Source: Marinobacter sp. SS5-14b (GTDB taxonomy: Bacteria; Pseudomonadota; Gammaproteobacteria; Pseudomonadales; Oleiphilaceae). Taken from it: DNA of 64,000 nt. The notes under the pieces were generated by a model. The model was given only the letters and a program-made list of their open reading frames with translations. It ran no database searches and was not told the DNA's origin. Position numbers and translations under genes: made by a program. This document shows positions 18,044 to 26,738 of this stretch, one piece after another. Where the stretch lies: NCBI RefSeq assembly GCF_030541005.1, contig NZ_JASSVM010000002.1:124001-188000 (forward strand). The letters are read 5' to 3'. Each line of letters starts with the position of its first letter. Position 1 is the stretch's first letter.

Positions 18044-18070
18044 CAGGTGAAAATTGATTATTTTCACCTG
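18044..18070. promoter_or_regulatory. 11-bp inverted repeat in the ahpC upstream region
   Basis: CAGGTGAAAAT (18044-18054) and ATTTTCACCTG (18060-18070) are exact reverse complements with a five-base spacer. They lie between the OxyR-like half-site and a plausible ahpC promoter. Either a regulator operator or a 5'-UTR hairpin is possible. Confidence 0.55.
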
Positions 18071-18074
18071 AAGA

Positions 18075-18089
18075 ATAGGCTTAGCCTAT
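18075..18089 (-). promoter_or_regulatory. OxyR-like half-site upstream of ahpC
   Basis: The 15-mer has the ATAG-N7-CTAT form of an OxyR half-site and is nearly palindromic (ATAGGCT/AGCCTAT). A second, well-matched half-site ten bases further on is not evident, so the assignment is tentative. Confidence 0.5.
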
Positions 18090-18165
18090 CCCCTTCAAAT
18101 TCGAAACTGCGGGGCCGGCAACCGCGGCTGATCATTGCGCGGCTACCATTCTTCTATATGGGTCC

Positions 18166-19017
18166 TTAACCCGCCATTTCAATCTTTCTGAAATCCAGAA
18201 TATTGTCTTCCGGTGACGATTTGATGGCAGCCACTTCCGCCCGTTTGTTCGCCAGGATGTAAGCGAAGCAGACAAAGTACAAGGCAATCACCAGTGCGCC
18301 CACCCATTGAATGCGCAGGAAGTCCAGCTGGAACAACATGGTCAGGCCCACCATGACCACCAAATTGAGCGCCACGTAATTGATCCGGCCGAGCCGCCTG
18401 GCTGTGAGGTTCAGGTTGTCGGTATACAGGCGAATCAACGAATCCAGCGAATTCACCACCATCAGTACCCCCACCGAGATCATCGCCAGATTGGTAAACG
18501 CAGCAATCTTCAGGCCCTCGGCATGGTAGTGGAACAGCACGGAGAACCAGACTGCAATCGCAACAGACGGCACCACCAGCATAGCAATCAACAGCTTCCA
18601 GGTTTTGATACCGCTGACAAAGCGAGCGGTAAACGCACAGGTGCCGATGATCACCACGTTGTTGATCAGCTTCACCATCGGAATTTCAAAGAACTTCACC
18701 CGCGGTTCGATGATCGCGAAGTAAAAACAGGTCAGAAAATAGAAGCCCCAGATCAGGAAAGCCCAGAAGCCGAACTCGATCGCCAGCGGGTTGGCAAATC
18801 CGTACTCAGGATTGTCGCTGACATTGCCATAGCCGCCGAACTCGGTCAGCGGGAACATGATCAGCCCCACATCCAGTCCGGAGGTAAACAGAATGGCAAT
18901 GAAGGTCAAAGTGCGAACCGGCGTGACACCGATGCATTCTATATCCCACCACTTGTACAGAATCAGAGCGATGGCGGCGAACGTGAATATCAGGCCGGTG
19001 GATAACCAGAGTGTCAT
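18166..19017 (-). CDS. Polytopic membrane protein of the choline cluster, distantly BCCT-like
   Basis: A 283-residue protein with about eight membrane helices. The segments TSGLDVGLIMFPLTEFGGYG and IEFGFWAFLIWGFYFLTCFYF loosely resemble the N-terminal half of BCCT choline/betaine transporters, but the protein is about half the BCCT length and the usual Trp-rich core is absent. Choline uptake is inferred from position as the last gene after betIBA. ATG at 19017 has GGAGG eight bases upstream and overlaps, as ATGA, the stop of a 15-codon leader frame. A GTG at 19056 in the same frame is an alternative start. Confidence 0.45.
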   Translation of the reverse strand: MTLWLSTGLIFTFAAIALILYKWWDIECIGVTPVRTLTFIAILFTSGLDVGLIMFPLTEFGGYGNVSDNPEYGFANPLAIEFGFWAFLIWGFYFLTCFYFAIIEPRVKFFEIPMVKLINNVVIIGTCAFTARFVSGIKTWKLLIAMLVVPSVAIAVWFSVLFHYHAEGLKIAAFTNLAMISVGVLMVVNSLDSLIRLYTDNLNLTARRLGRINYVALNLVVMVGLTMLFQLDFLRIQWVGALVIALYFVCFAYILANKRAEVAAIKSSPEDNILDFRKIEMAG

Positions 19018-19061
19018 TGGCTGAGCCTCCGGTTGGTTTTCTTCAGTGTAGTGCACAGCAT
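19014..19061 (-). CDS. Possible 15-residue leader peptide
   Basis: A short frame (MLCTTLKKTNRRLSQ) starts at ATG 19061, seven bases after a near-perfect GAGGAGG ribosome site (19069-19075). Its TGA overlaps the ATG of the membrane-protein gene (ATGA). This suggests translational coupling or a leader peptide. It could instead be coincidental if the GTG at 19056 is the true start of the membrane protein and uses the same ribosome site. Confidence 0.4.
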   Translation of the reverse strand: MLCTTLKKTNRRLSQ

Positions 19062-19227
19062 GGGTGTTCCTCCTCTACTTTTTAAGCGCTGCTTAATTCG
19101 AATCGGACACAAACCCAGGACTTGCCTATCCGACGCCCGAAAACGGCGGGATGCCGTCGCGCTGATAGGGAAATCCTGAGGGCTTGCTACCCGGACAACT
19201 TGCTTGTCCGGGCCGGGGCTTCGGGTG

Positions 19228-20913
19228 CTAGTTCAGCACCCGCTTCGCGTGCCCCGGACGTTGACGTGCCTGCCACTGGTCATCCATGGTGACGGGCGCG
19301 CCCGACGGTTGCAGGGGCTCCCTGCCCCGAATGAGGTCGGCCGCCCGCTCTGCCACCATGATAGTGGGCGAGTTCAGGTTGCCATTGGGTATGGTCGGGA
19401 AGATGGACGAATCCACCACCCGCAGGTTTTTGATGCCGTGTACCCGGGTGTGCGGGTCCACCACGGCCAGTTCATCGGTGCCCATCTTGCAGGAGCAGGA
19501 CGGGTGGTAGGCGCTTTCAACCGCCTGGCGCACGAAAGCATCTATCTGCTCATCTGACTGAACATCCACACCGGGCTGGATTTCCGATCCCCGGTAGTCG
19601 TCAATGGCCGGCTGATTAATGATCTCCCGGGTCAGGCGAACGCAGTCCCGAAAGCCTTCGCGGTCGGCCTCGTGTTCCAGATAGTTGAAGCGGATGGTGG
19701 GTGCCTGTTTCGGGTCTGCAGATTGCACATGCACAAAACCCCGGCTTTTGGGCTTGTTGTGACCAATGTGCAGCTGGAAGCCATCGCCGTCAAAGGCTTC
19801 CTTGCCGTCATAGCGCATGGCCGCCGGCAGGAAGTGATATTGCAAATCTGGCCACTCAACGCCGGCTTTTGAACGGATAAAGCCGCAGGATTCAAAATGG
19901 TTGGTGGCACCCAAGCCGTCCTTGCGCAGAATCCAGCGCACACCAATCTTCAGCTTGTTCCACCAGTCCAGCTTGCCATTGAGCGAGACCGGCTGTTTGC
20001 ACCGGTACTGAAAGTAAAATTCCAGATGGTCCTGCAAGTTCTCACCAACACCGGGCAGCTCATGCTGGACCTCAATGCCAGCCTGCTCCAATACCCCACG
20101 CTTGCCAATTCCGGAGAGCTGCAACAAATGGGGCGAGCCGATGGAGCCGGCCGACAGGATCACGTCTCCGGCCGCTTTCGCCTCATGCACTTTGCCACCT
20201 TGCTCATAACGCACGCCCGTGGCGGTTTTGCCTTCCAGAAGCACCTTGTGCACCAAAGCGTGAGTGACCACCGTCAGGTTCGGGCGATTCATGGCCGGGC
20301 GCAGGTAAGCGTTGGCCGTGGACCAGCGGCGACCGTTCTTTACGGTCATGTGCATGGCACCAAAGCCTTCCTGCCGGGCGCCGTTGTAGTCGTCAGTTTC
20401 CAGGTAACCGGCATCCACGCCCGCCCGGATAAAGGCTTTATAGAGGGGGTTGCGCATGTTGTTGCCGTTGTTAACCCCGAGCGGGCCCTGATCGCCCCGA
20501 TAGTCATCACCGCCAAAAGCCCAGGTTTCCGCTTTTTTGAAGTAGGGCAATACGTTAGCGTAATTCCACCCGTCCGCGCCTTCAGCTTGCCATTCGTCGA
20601 AATCCCGGGCATGGCCGCGCACATACACCATGCCATTGATGGACGAAGAACCACCCAGCACCTTACCCCGGGGGCAATGCATGCGGCGATTATCCAGATA
20701 CGGCTCCGGCTCGGTCTCGAACTGCCAGGCGTATTTTTTGGTGTTCATGGGAATGGACAGGGCGGTGGGCATCTGGATAAAGATGCTCTTGTCGCTGCCG
20801 CCGGTCTCCAGCAGCAGCACCTGTTTCTGGCCGTCTTCGGTAAGGCGATTGGCCAGCACGCAGCCGGCGGAACCCGCACCCACAATGATGTAATCGTATT
20901 GGTTTTCTTTCAT
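19228..20913 (-). CDS. betA: Choline dehydrogenase (GMC oxidoreductase)
   Basis: A 561-residue GMC flavoprotein of normal BetA length. It has the FAD site [16 protein letters not shown], the GMC signature [20 protein letters not shown] and a C-terminal catalytic His in [12 protein letters not shown], which is typical of BetA. It oxidises choline to betaine aldehyde and can take it on to glycine betaine at the inner membrane. It lies 27 bases downstream of betB in the betI-betB-betA order. Confidence 0.95.
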   Translation of the reverse strand: MKENQYDYIIVGAGSAGCVLANRLTEDGQKQVLLLETGGSDKSIFIQMPTALSIPMNTKKYAWQFETEPEPYLDNRRMHCPRGKVLGGSSSINGMVYVRGHARDFDEWQAEGADGWNYANVLPYFKKAETWAFGGDDYRGDQGPLGVNNGNNMRNPLYKAFIRAGVDAGYLETDDYNGARQEGFGAMHMTVKNGRRWSTANAYLRPAMNRPNLTVVTHALVHKVLLEGKTATGVRYEQGGKVHEAKAAGDVILSAGSIGSPHLLQLSGIGKRGVLEQAGIEVQHELPGVGENLQDHLEFYFQYRCKQPVSLNGKLDWWNKLKIGVRWILRKDGLGATNHFESCGFIRSKAGVEWPDLQYHFLPAAMRYDGKEAFDGDGFQLHIGHNKPKSRGFVHVQSADPKQAPTIRFNYLEHEADREGFRDCVRLTREIINQPAIDDYRGSEIQPGVDVQSDEQIDAFVRQAVESAYHPSCSCKMGTDELAVVDPHTRVHGIKNLRVVDSSIFPTIPNGNLNSPTIMVAERAADLIRGREPLQPSGAPVTMDDQWQARQRPGHAKRVLN

Positions 20914-20940
20914 ACGCGTTCTCCTCTGCGGCCTGTGGGG

Positions 20941-22416
20941 TTAAAACGGTGCATCAAGATCCTGCATGCCCACATACACCGACTTGATCCGGGTGTAGTG
21001 CGCAATGGTCTCGCGCCCGTTTTCCCGGCCAATGCCGGAGAGTTTGTAGCCGCCCACCGGCATTTCCGCCGGCGAGGCGCCGTAGCTGTTAATCCAGCAG
21101 ATGCCGGCCTGGATCTGATGAATCACCCGGTGTGCCCGGCGGATATCATTGGTGAACACGCCCGCGGCAAGACCGGTATCGGTATTGTTGGCCCGGGCAA
21201 TCACCTCGCCCTCATCGCGGAAGGTGAGCACCGACATCACCGGCCCGAAGATTTCTTCCTTCACGATGGTCATGTCGTCGGCGCAGTCGGTGAAAATGGT
21301 GGGCTCCACAAAATAGCCGCCTTTTGAGTCTTCCGGCTCGAACGCCCGCCCGCCGTGGCTCAGGGTCGCCCCTTCGGCAAGCCCCTTACCGATGTAACCC
21401 AGCACCAGGTCCTGATGCTTCTTCGAGATCAACGCACCGAAATTAGTGGCAGGGTTCATCGGGTCACCAGCCTTGATGTTCTTGCGGGTGCGTTCCAGCA
21501 AGCGGTCGATAAACTGTGGATAGATGTCCTCATGCACAAACACCCGGGTGCCGTTGGTGCAGATTTCACCCTGGGTGTAGAAGTTGCCCAACATCGCGGC
21601 GGAAACGGCATTTTCCAGATCCGCATCGTCAAAGATGATCAGCGGGGATTTACCACCCAGTTCCATGGTGACGTCTTTCAGAGTCGAGGCGGCCGCCGCC
21701 ATCACCTTCTTGCCGGTGGCCACCTCGCCGGTGAACGACACCTTGGCAATCTCGGGATTATGGGTCAGCCACTGGCCCACCCCGGCGGCGCCCTGCACCA
21801 CGTTGAATACGCCGGCGGGCACTCCGGCTTCGATAAAGATTTCTGCCAGCTTTACCGCGCCCATGGGGGTTTCTTCCGACGGCTTGAAGATCATGGCGTT
21901 GCCGCAGGCCAGCGCCGGGGCAGACTTCCAGCAGGCAATCTGCAGTGGATAGTTCCAGGCCCCGATGCCGGCGCAAATACCCAGGGGCTCCCGGCGGGTG
22001 TAATAGAAATCACCGCCCAGATCCTGCTGATTGCCCTCGATAGACGGCGCCAGCCCGGCAAAAAACTCGATAGCATCCGCACCGGTGACTACGTCCACCG
22101 CTTCGGCTTCCTGCCACGGCTTGCCGGTGTCACGCACTTCCACAGCGGCCAGTTCATCATTCCGCTCCCTCAACAACGCCACCGCTTTCAGCAAAATGCG
22201 GCTGCGTTCGATGGCGGTCATCGTCGACCATTCGGCAAAGCCGGCGCGAGCGCTCTCAATGGCAGCCTGTTGTACGGCAACATCCGCCACCTCCACTTCA
22301 TAGATCACCTGCCCGGTGGCTGGATTGATCACGGGAAACGTGTCACCCGAGCTGTTGGCGAGAAAACGACCATGAACAAAATTCTGAACAACAGGAAGAG
22401 ATGCGGATGCAGTCAT
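20941..22416 (-). CDS. betB: Betaine aldehyde dehydrogenase
   Basis: A 491-residue aldehyde dehydrogenase. It has the NAD region [15 protein letters not shown], the catalytic Glu in [18 protein letters not shown] and the catalytic Cys in [12 protein letters not shown]. It converts betaine aldehyde to the osmoprotectant glycine betaine. ATG 22416 is preferred over the upstream TTG at 22422. It sits between betI and betA in the same operon, which supports the substrate assignment over other ALDHs. Confidence 0.95.
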   Translation of the reverse strand: MTASASLPVVQNFVHGRFLANSSGDTFPVINPATGQVIYEVEVADVAVQQAAIESARAGFAEWSTMTAIERSRILLKAVALLRERNDELAAVEVRDTGKPWQEAEAVDVVTGADAIEFFAGLAPSIEGNQQDLGGDFYYTRREPLGICAGIGAWNYPLQIACWKSAPALACGNAMIFKPSEETPMGAVKLAEIFIEAGVPAGVFNVVQGAAGVGQWLTHNPEIAKVSFTGEVATGKKVMAAAASTLKDVTMELGGKSPLIIFDDADLENAVSAAMLGNFYTQGEICTNGTRVFVHEDIYPQFIDRLLERTRKNIKAGDPMNPATNFGALISKKHQDLVLGYIGKGLAEGATLSHGGRAFEPEDSKGGYFVEPTIFTDCADDMTIVKEEIFGPVMSVLTFRDEGEVIARANNTDTGLAAGVFTNDIRRAHRVIHQIQAGICWINSYGASPAEMPVGGYKLSGIGRENGRETIAHYTRIKSVYVGMQDLDAPF

Positions 22417-22479
22417 ACTCAATCATTAACCTCGGTTCGGTGTCTTCAGGCCTTGTGGGCCGTTTGAATCTGGTTCTGC

Positions 22480-23073
22480 TCAGGCGTCTGCCTGGGCCAG
22501 TGTCTCGTGGACAAATTTCTTGCACAGCCGTTCGCCGGCTTCAAAGCTTTCGATCGGGTCCAGGCTCAGCGCGCTGCGCAGCCAGAAGCCGTCAATCATC
22601 GCCGCCGTCTGTCGCGCGGCTTCAGTGGCCTGTTGTGCAGGCAGCACCTGCGCAAAGGAGTAACGCAGGTTGCTGTAAAGCCGTGCATTGTTGATCTGTT
22701 GCAGCCGCTTGAGCCCGGGCTCGTGCATCGAGCGGGACCAGAAGCTGAGCCAGGTTTTGGCTGCCAGCGCGGAGCGCTGAAACTCGGAGAAGTTCGCCTC
22801 AATGATGCAATCCAGCCGCTGCGCCGGGGAACGGTCAGTATTCGCCATGCGTTCCCGCAGCTCCTTGCCCAGCTGATCCAGCAAATAACGCAGGGCTGCT
22901 TCAATCAGGCCCTGCTTGCCACCGAAATAGTGGCTGATGATGCCCGACGACATCCCCGCCCGTTTGCTGATGCTGACGATTGTGGTGTTCTGCATCCCCA
23001 GCTCGGCAATGGACGCCATGGTGGCGTCGATCAATTGCTGCCGGCGGGTGTCTTTCATTCCAACTTTTGGCAT
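22480..23073 (-). CDS. betI: BetI, TetR-family repressor of choline genes
   Basis: A 197-residue TetR-family regulator. The N-terminal HTH reads GMQNTTIVSISKRAGMSSGIISHYFGGKQGLIEAA, very close to BetI, and the C-terminal ligand domain has normal length. BetI represses the bet operon and is relieved by choline. The operon order betI-betB-betA and the palindromic BetI box just upstream agree with autoregulation. An internal ATG at 23058 is an alternative start. Confidence 0.95.
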   Translation of the reverse strand: MPKVGMKDTRRQQLIDATMASIAELGMQNTTIVSISKRAGMSSGIISHYFGGKQGLIEAALRYLLDQLGKELRERMANTDRSPAQRLDCIIEANFSEFQRSALAAKTWLSFWSRSMHEPGLKRLQQINNARLYSNLRYSFAQVLPAQQATEAARQTAAMIDGFWLRSALSLDPIESFEAGERLCKKFVHETLAQADA

Positions 23074-23103
23074 AGCGAGCGGCCGTTTTCCCCGAATTCT
23101 TTA

Positions 23104-23123
23104 TTAATTGAACGTTCAATTAA
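23104..23123. promoter_or_regulatory. BetI operator
   Basis: TTAATTGAACGTTCAATTAA is a perfect 20-bp palindrome 30 bases upstream of betI. Its core TTGAACGTTCAA matches the known BetI-binding dyad. It should control the betIBA transcript. Confidence 0.9.
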
Positions 23124-23201
23124 TATAAAGGCTACAGAAAATGATCGGCGTTTTCAAACGCGGCCTGGCCAGGTCAGATTTTCAGAAACGGATGCAGGGG
23201 C

Positions 23202-24251
23202 TTATTTTGAGGGGATCAAATCACCGGCGTTGGCGGCTTGGCGCGACAGCAGGTGGTGTTTGCGCTGGGCCAGGGAGCCGGTTAAAGCCTCAAAGTGCAG
23301 GCCCCGACGGGTCAACTCAGCATGATGCAGTGCCTGTTGCTGCTGGCGAAAACCTTCCGGGCGGCGGGTGCCGTCCTGGACCATCGGAAAGTCGGCGGCA
23401 CACAGCCATAACTGGTGATAGGGCCGCTCCGCCAGCGCCACCAGTTCGGGTGGCGGCGGATAATCAAACATCAAGTGATGGTAGATCAGGGTGGTCAGGG
23501 GCGTGGTATCGCACACAATGGCGGTGTGCCCGGCTGCCACGGCCGCCTCAACCGCTTCGTTCTCGTTTTCGACCTGCGTAAGGGCAATGGTCACCAGGTC
23601 GTCCGAGGTCAACACGCCACCTTGCTCGTGCCAGTACTGACGCCCGAATTCAGCCACCCAGTGCCAGCCACGCTGCCGTGCCAACCAGGCACCAAGCTTG
23701 GTTTTGCCGGTTGATTCAGCGCCTATCAGAGCGATGCGCTGGCAGGTTTGGGCAGCATGCACGCTGTCGCCTACCCAGGCCGCATCAGGCTGTGCCCGCA
23801 GGGCCGAGCCGCTCACCGGAAACCTTACCCGGTCACGGTCCACCAGAATGGAGGCTACCCGCGTTTGCCAATGGGCCGACAGATAATCCGCAAAACCCTG
23901 ACCATAATCTTCGCTGCTGAAGATCACGTCCACAGGCTCGCCGAAACAGCGATCGACAAGATCTGCACAAAACTGACGCTGTGACGTATCGCTGGCGGCA
24001 TTGTTCGGCATATCCAGGCCCAACTTTAGTGCATCCACTGCATCGATCACCAGGCACTCACCATCGGGAACCGCCAACCCAAGCCACCCCCGGCGCAGGT
24101 CTTTGGTACATCCGGCAAACTCCGGGCGCGAATAGCTGATGACGATTAGCCGCTCACAGCCGGCCCGGGCACAGGAGAGAAGGTAGCGATGGCCCGAATG
24201 CAGGGGGGAGAACTTGCCAACCACTAGGCCGGTTCGGAAACGCTGCGACAT
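23202..24251 (-). CDS. nadR: NadR-like bifunctional NMN adenylyltransferase / ribosylnicotinamide kinase
   Basis: A 349-residue protein with two domains. The N-terminal nucleotidyltransferase has GKFSPLHSGH (the HxGH class motif) and an ISYSRPEF strand. The C-terminal P-loop kinase has GAESTGKTKLGAWLA near residue 180. Together they convert nicotinamide riboside to NMN and then NAD. The N-terminal HTH of the enteric NadR repressor is missing, so this form is enzymatic only. Its start overlaps pnuC by 28 bases, pairing uptake with phosphorylation. It is the last gene of the moxR-led unit. Confidence 0.9.
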   Translation of the reverse strand: MSQRFRTGLVVGKFSPLHSGHRYLLSCARAGCERLIVISYSRPEFAGCTKDLRRGWLGLAVPDGECLVIDAVDALKLGLDMPNNAASDTSQRQFCADLVDRCFGEPVDVIFSSEDYGQGFADYLSAHWQTRVASILVDRDRVRFPVSGSALRAQPDAAWVGDSVHAAQTCQRIALIGAESTGKTKLGAWLARQRGWHWVAEFGRQYWHEQGGVLTSDDLVTIALTQVENENEAVEAAVAAGHTAIVCDTTPLTTLIYHHLMFDYPPPPELVALAERPYHQLWLCAADFPMVQDGTRRPEGFRQQQQALHHAELTRRGLHFEALTGSLAQRKHHLLSRQAANAGDLIPSK

Positions 24252-24808
24252 GTCGCCCCCAGCTCACGGTGCCAGCGCCAAAAGCCGTAGCAGGCATTGA
24301 ACCAGAACCCGACGTAAACCAGCGAAGTCAGTGTCAGATCCCGTGACGCATAAAGCGGAATGGCAATGGTGTTAACCAGAAGCCAGAACCACCAGGTTTC
24401 CACCCGCCGCTTCATCAGCAACAGCTGCGCGACCACACTGAAGGTGAGTACGGCCGAATCCGCAAAGGGCGCAAAAGCATCGGTGTTCAGGTACAGCAGA
24501 TAACCATACCCGAGCATGGTGGCGAGGGCGATCAGGCCGAACAGACCCAGCAGAGGCCAGGGCGTGCGCTGGATCTCGGCTGCAGCAGCGCCTCTTTGCC
24601 ACTGCTGCCAGCCTATCAGGCTGGTGCCGATGTAAAACACCATCAAAGTAGCGTCCGCATACAGCTGAACCTGATAAAACAGAACCCCAAACAACACGCA
24701 GCCAATGATGCCCAGCGTCCAGGTATGGCGGTGATTGCGAGCGGCCAAAAAAACACTGCTCAGGAAAAACGCGTTGGCGCTGTATTCCAGAAAAGTCAGG
24801 GCGGTCAT
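24224..24808 (-). CDS. pnuC: PnuC nicotinamide riboside transporter
   Basis: A 194-residue membrane protein of the PnuC family with seven predicted helices. The conserved stretches FYIGTSLIGWQQW and the final YVGFWFNACYGFWRWHREL fit the family. It passes nicotinamide riboside across the inner membrane and relies on NadR to trap it. ATG 24808 overlaps the stop of the CapK-like gene by four bases, and the longer open frame upstream lies wholly inside that gene. Direct overlap with nadR supports the assignment. Confidence 0.9.
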   Translation of the reverse strand: MTALTFLEYSANAFFLSSVFLAARNHRHTWTLGIIGCVLFGVLFYQVQLYADATLMVFYIGTSLIGWQQWQRGAAAAEIQRTPWPLLGLFGLIALATMLGYGYLLYLNTDAFAPFADSAVLTFSVVAQLLLMKRRVETWWFWLLVNTIAIPLYASRDLTLTSLVYVGFWFNACYGFWRWHRELGATCRSVSEPA

Positions 24809-26157
24809 CCGTCGTGGGCTCCGGGGTAGTCGCTGGTGTATTGAATCAGTTTGTCTCCCTTGCCGCAGTTTCGCTCGATGCTCACCGGGCACCCGGGGCC
24901 GAAGGCCTGAGCCAGCACCCGTTGCAGGACAGCCGGATCGGCTTCGCCCTCAAAGCGCAGCCTCAGACCCCCGTTTTTCGCCTGGTGTAATTGATATTGG
25001 GCCAGGCCAAAGGGCTGCAACAGATGGGTAATGTCCACATTGTTAAGCCACCCTTTATCGGTTCTGTAGCGAACCGGTGGGCGGCCATCCAACTGGCGCA
25101 GGTAACGCCGGCCGTGAGTGTCTTCGAACAGACAGGCATAGTCCCCGGTGCGGTAGCGCAGCAGTGGAAGACAAGGATTAAATCCGCCAGTCAGGGTGAT
25201 TTCACCACGGTCACCGTCATCGACCGGTTGCCCTTGGCGATCCAGAAGGTCTACCTGCAGGGTCGACTGTACCAGGCGAAGACCCTGTCCTCGCCCATCG
25301 TCGGCAGCAATGGGCCCGGCTTCGTTCATGGAATAGAGATTGATCACCGGGCAGCGGAAACGACGAACCAGCCGTTCCTTGAGGCCGCCCAGCAGCGTCA
25401 TGGAAGTCGATAGAATGGCGACCGGTCGGTGCTCGAAATCCAGACTCAGCAATGTGCTCAGGCTGCGTGGATCACCGGTCATCAACAACGGTTTACAGGC
25501 ATCAATATAGCGACCGCGGGCCTCCGGTTCGGGCCAGTCATCGGGGTTCAGGTTGGTTTTCAACAGAACCTTGTCGTCCCAGTAGGGTAATACCGAAGCA
25601 TAGGTAAAACAGCGTTGTTGATCACCCACCAGCATCACTCCGGTATCGCCTTCCAACGATTGCAGCTCAATGCCATGCCAGCCCAGTATCCGCTCATGAA
25701 AACAATGGTAGCGTGCGGCGACCAGTGGCAGCGACGGGACAGTGAGCGGGTGCCCGGTGGTGCCACTGGTTTCAAAAGCAATCAATTGGCCGGGGTCGAT
25801 CTCATCTGGCACGAACGCCGCGATGTTTTGGCTCAGGTCATTGCGGCGGGTACATGGCAATCGGTCAAAACCCAGATGCCAGGGATAGTCACGATAGTAA
25901 GGCACCCCTTGCCGGCAACGGGCCAGAAAAGGCGTCAGCCAATTCAGATCGGGCCGTTGGTAGGCAACCTTGTCTGAGAGAAGCGTCTGGATATCCAAGG
26001 GCGTTAACCGATGGCCACTGCGACCAGTGAAACGCGGTGCGTCCCGGTGCTCAATACAATGGCGCAAACGTGTCGCGGCGCGGTCACTGAGCCCCGGCAA
26101 ACGCTCCGTATCAGTCCAGGCCGCTGGGGATGTAGTGCTGTGTGTACTCCTATTCAT
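24805..26157 (-). CDS. CapK/PaaK-like adenylate-forming enzyme
   Basis: A 450-residue member of the ANL superfamily, closest in form to CapK/PaaK-type phenylacetate-CoA ligase relatives. The P-loop FETSGTTGHPLTVP lies near residue 130, LYSMNEAGPI fits the A5 motif, and PLLRYRTGDYACLF the A7 region; a short C-terminal domain follows. It should activate a carboxylate with ATP, but the acceptor (CoA, carrier protein or protein side chain) is unknown. It is joined by four-base overlaps to the 193-residue gene before it and to pnuC after it. Confidence 0.75.
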   Translation of the reverse strand: MNRSTHSTTSPAAWTDTERLPGLSDRAATRLRHCIEHRDAPRFTGRSGHRLTPLDIQTLLSDKVAYQRPDLNWLTPFLARCRQGVPYYRDYPWHLGFDRLPCTRRNDLSQNIAAFVPDEIDPGQLIAFETSGTTGHPLTVPSLPLVAARYHCFHERILGWHGIELQSLEGDTGVMLVGDQQRCFTYASVLPYWDDKVLLKTNLNPDDWPEPEARGRYIDACKPLLMTGDPRSLSTLLSLDFEHRPVAILSTSMTLLGGLKERLVRRFRCPVINLYSMNEAGPIAADDGRGQGLRLVQSTLQVDLLDRQGQPVDDGDRGEITLTGGFNPCLPLLRYRTGDYACLFEDTHGRRYLRQLDGRPPVRYRTDKGWLNNVDITHLLQPFGLAQYQLHQAKNGGLRLRFEGEADPAVLQRVLAQAFGPGCPVSIERNCGKGDKLIQYTSDYPGAHDG

Positions 26158-26735
26158 TCGCGGGTGTACTTGTCGGCAGCTTCGCGGGCCCGTTGCTCGG
26201 CCAGGGCCTGGCGAATGGCTTCGGCCCTTTCCTCAGCCGCACGGGAAGCCGTGACCACCCGGGCTCGCTCACTGGAACTCACCATCAACAAACGGTCCCG
26301 GGCCTGATGGTCGGTTTCATCCCGGGGCTTCAGGCGCAGGCCGTTAAGGGCCAACCGAATCAACTCTTCGCGCTGGTCTTCGTCCTGCAGGTTCGGATAG
26401 CCGGTGGCCATCAGGTTATCGGCTGACAGCAACAGGCTCACCAGATCAATCGCACTCAAGGTTGGCTCGCTAAAAGCCTCATCCGCCAGCAGCCAGATCA
26501 TCAGCATGAACACGTCCGGATGCGCTGAAATTTCCGGTTCGTCTGGCTCGAGCTGGCACTGAGGCAAACGGGCCAAAGGCTCAAGAACTTCGGCGGTCAC
26601 GCCGGGATCAATCCTGTGCGCCAGGTCGTACACCAGGGCCAGCAGGTCTTGCCCCCGAGGCGCGGGACTTTCGGGGTAAGCCAGCAGGCGCTCATGCAGT
26701 CGGTGTATAGGCGGCCCCATTTGCAAATCAACCAT
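26154..26735 (-). CDS. Uncharacterised acidic protein with C-terminal coiled coil
   Basis: A 193-residue protein that I do not recognise. The N-terminal two thirds are helical, acidic and leucine-rich. The C-terminal 60 residues are Ala/Arg/Glu-rich and look like a coiled coil (SRAAEERAEAIRQALAEQRA). There is no signal peptide or membrane helix. It lies three bases after the metallopeptidase-VWA gene and overlaps the CapK-like gene by four bases, so it probably works with the MoxR/VWA pair, perhaps as an adaptor. Confidence 0.6.
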   Translation of the reverse strand: MVDLQMGPPIHRLHERLLAYPESPAPRGQDLLALVYDLAHRIDPGVTAEVLEPLARLPQCQLEPDEPEISAHPDVFMLMIWLLADEAFSEPTLSAIDLVSLLLSADNLMATGYPNLQDEDQREELIRLALNGLRLKPRDETDHQARDRLLMVSSSERARVVTASRAAEERAEAIRQALAEQRAREAADKYTRE

Positions 26736-26738
26736 GCC

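Noticed and set aside
19191..19212. Hairpin CCCGGACAA/TTGTCCGGG after betA as a terminator
   Set aside because: No T tract follows on the minus strand and a coding region continues 170 bases later, so termination cannot be supported.
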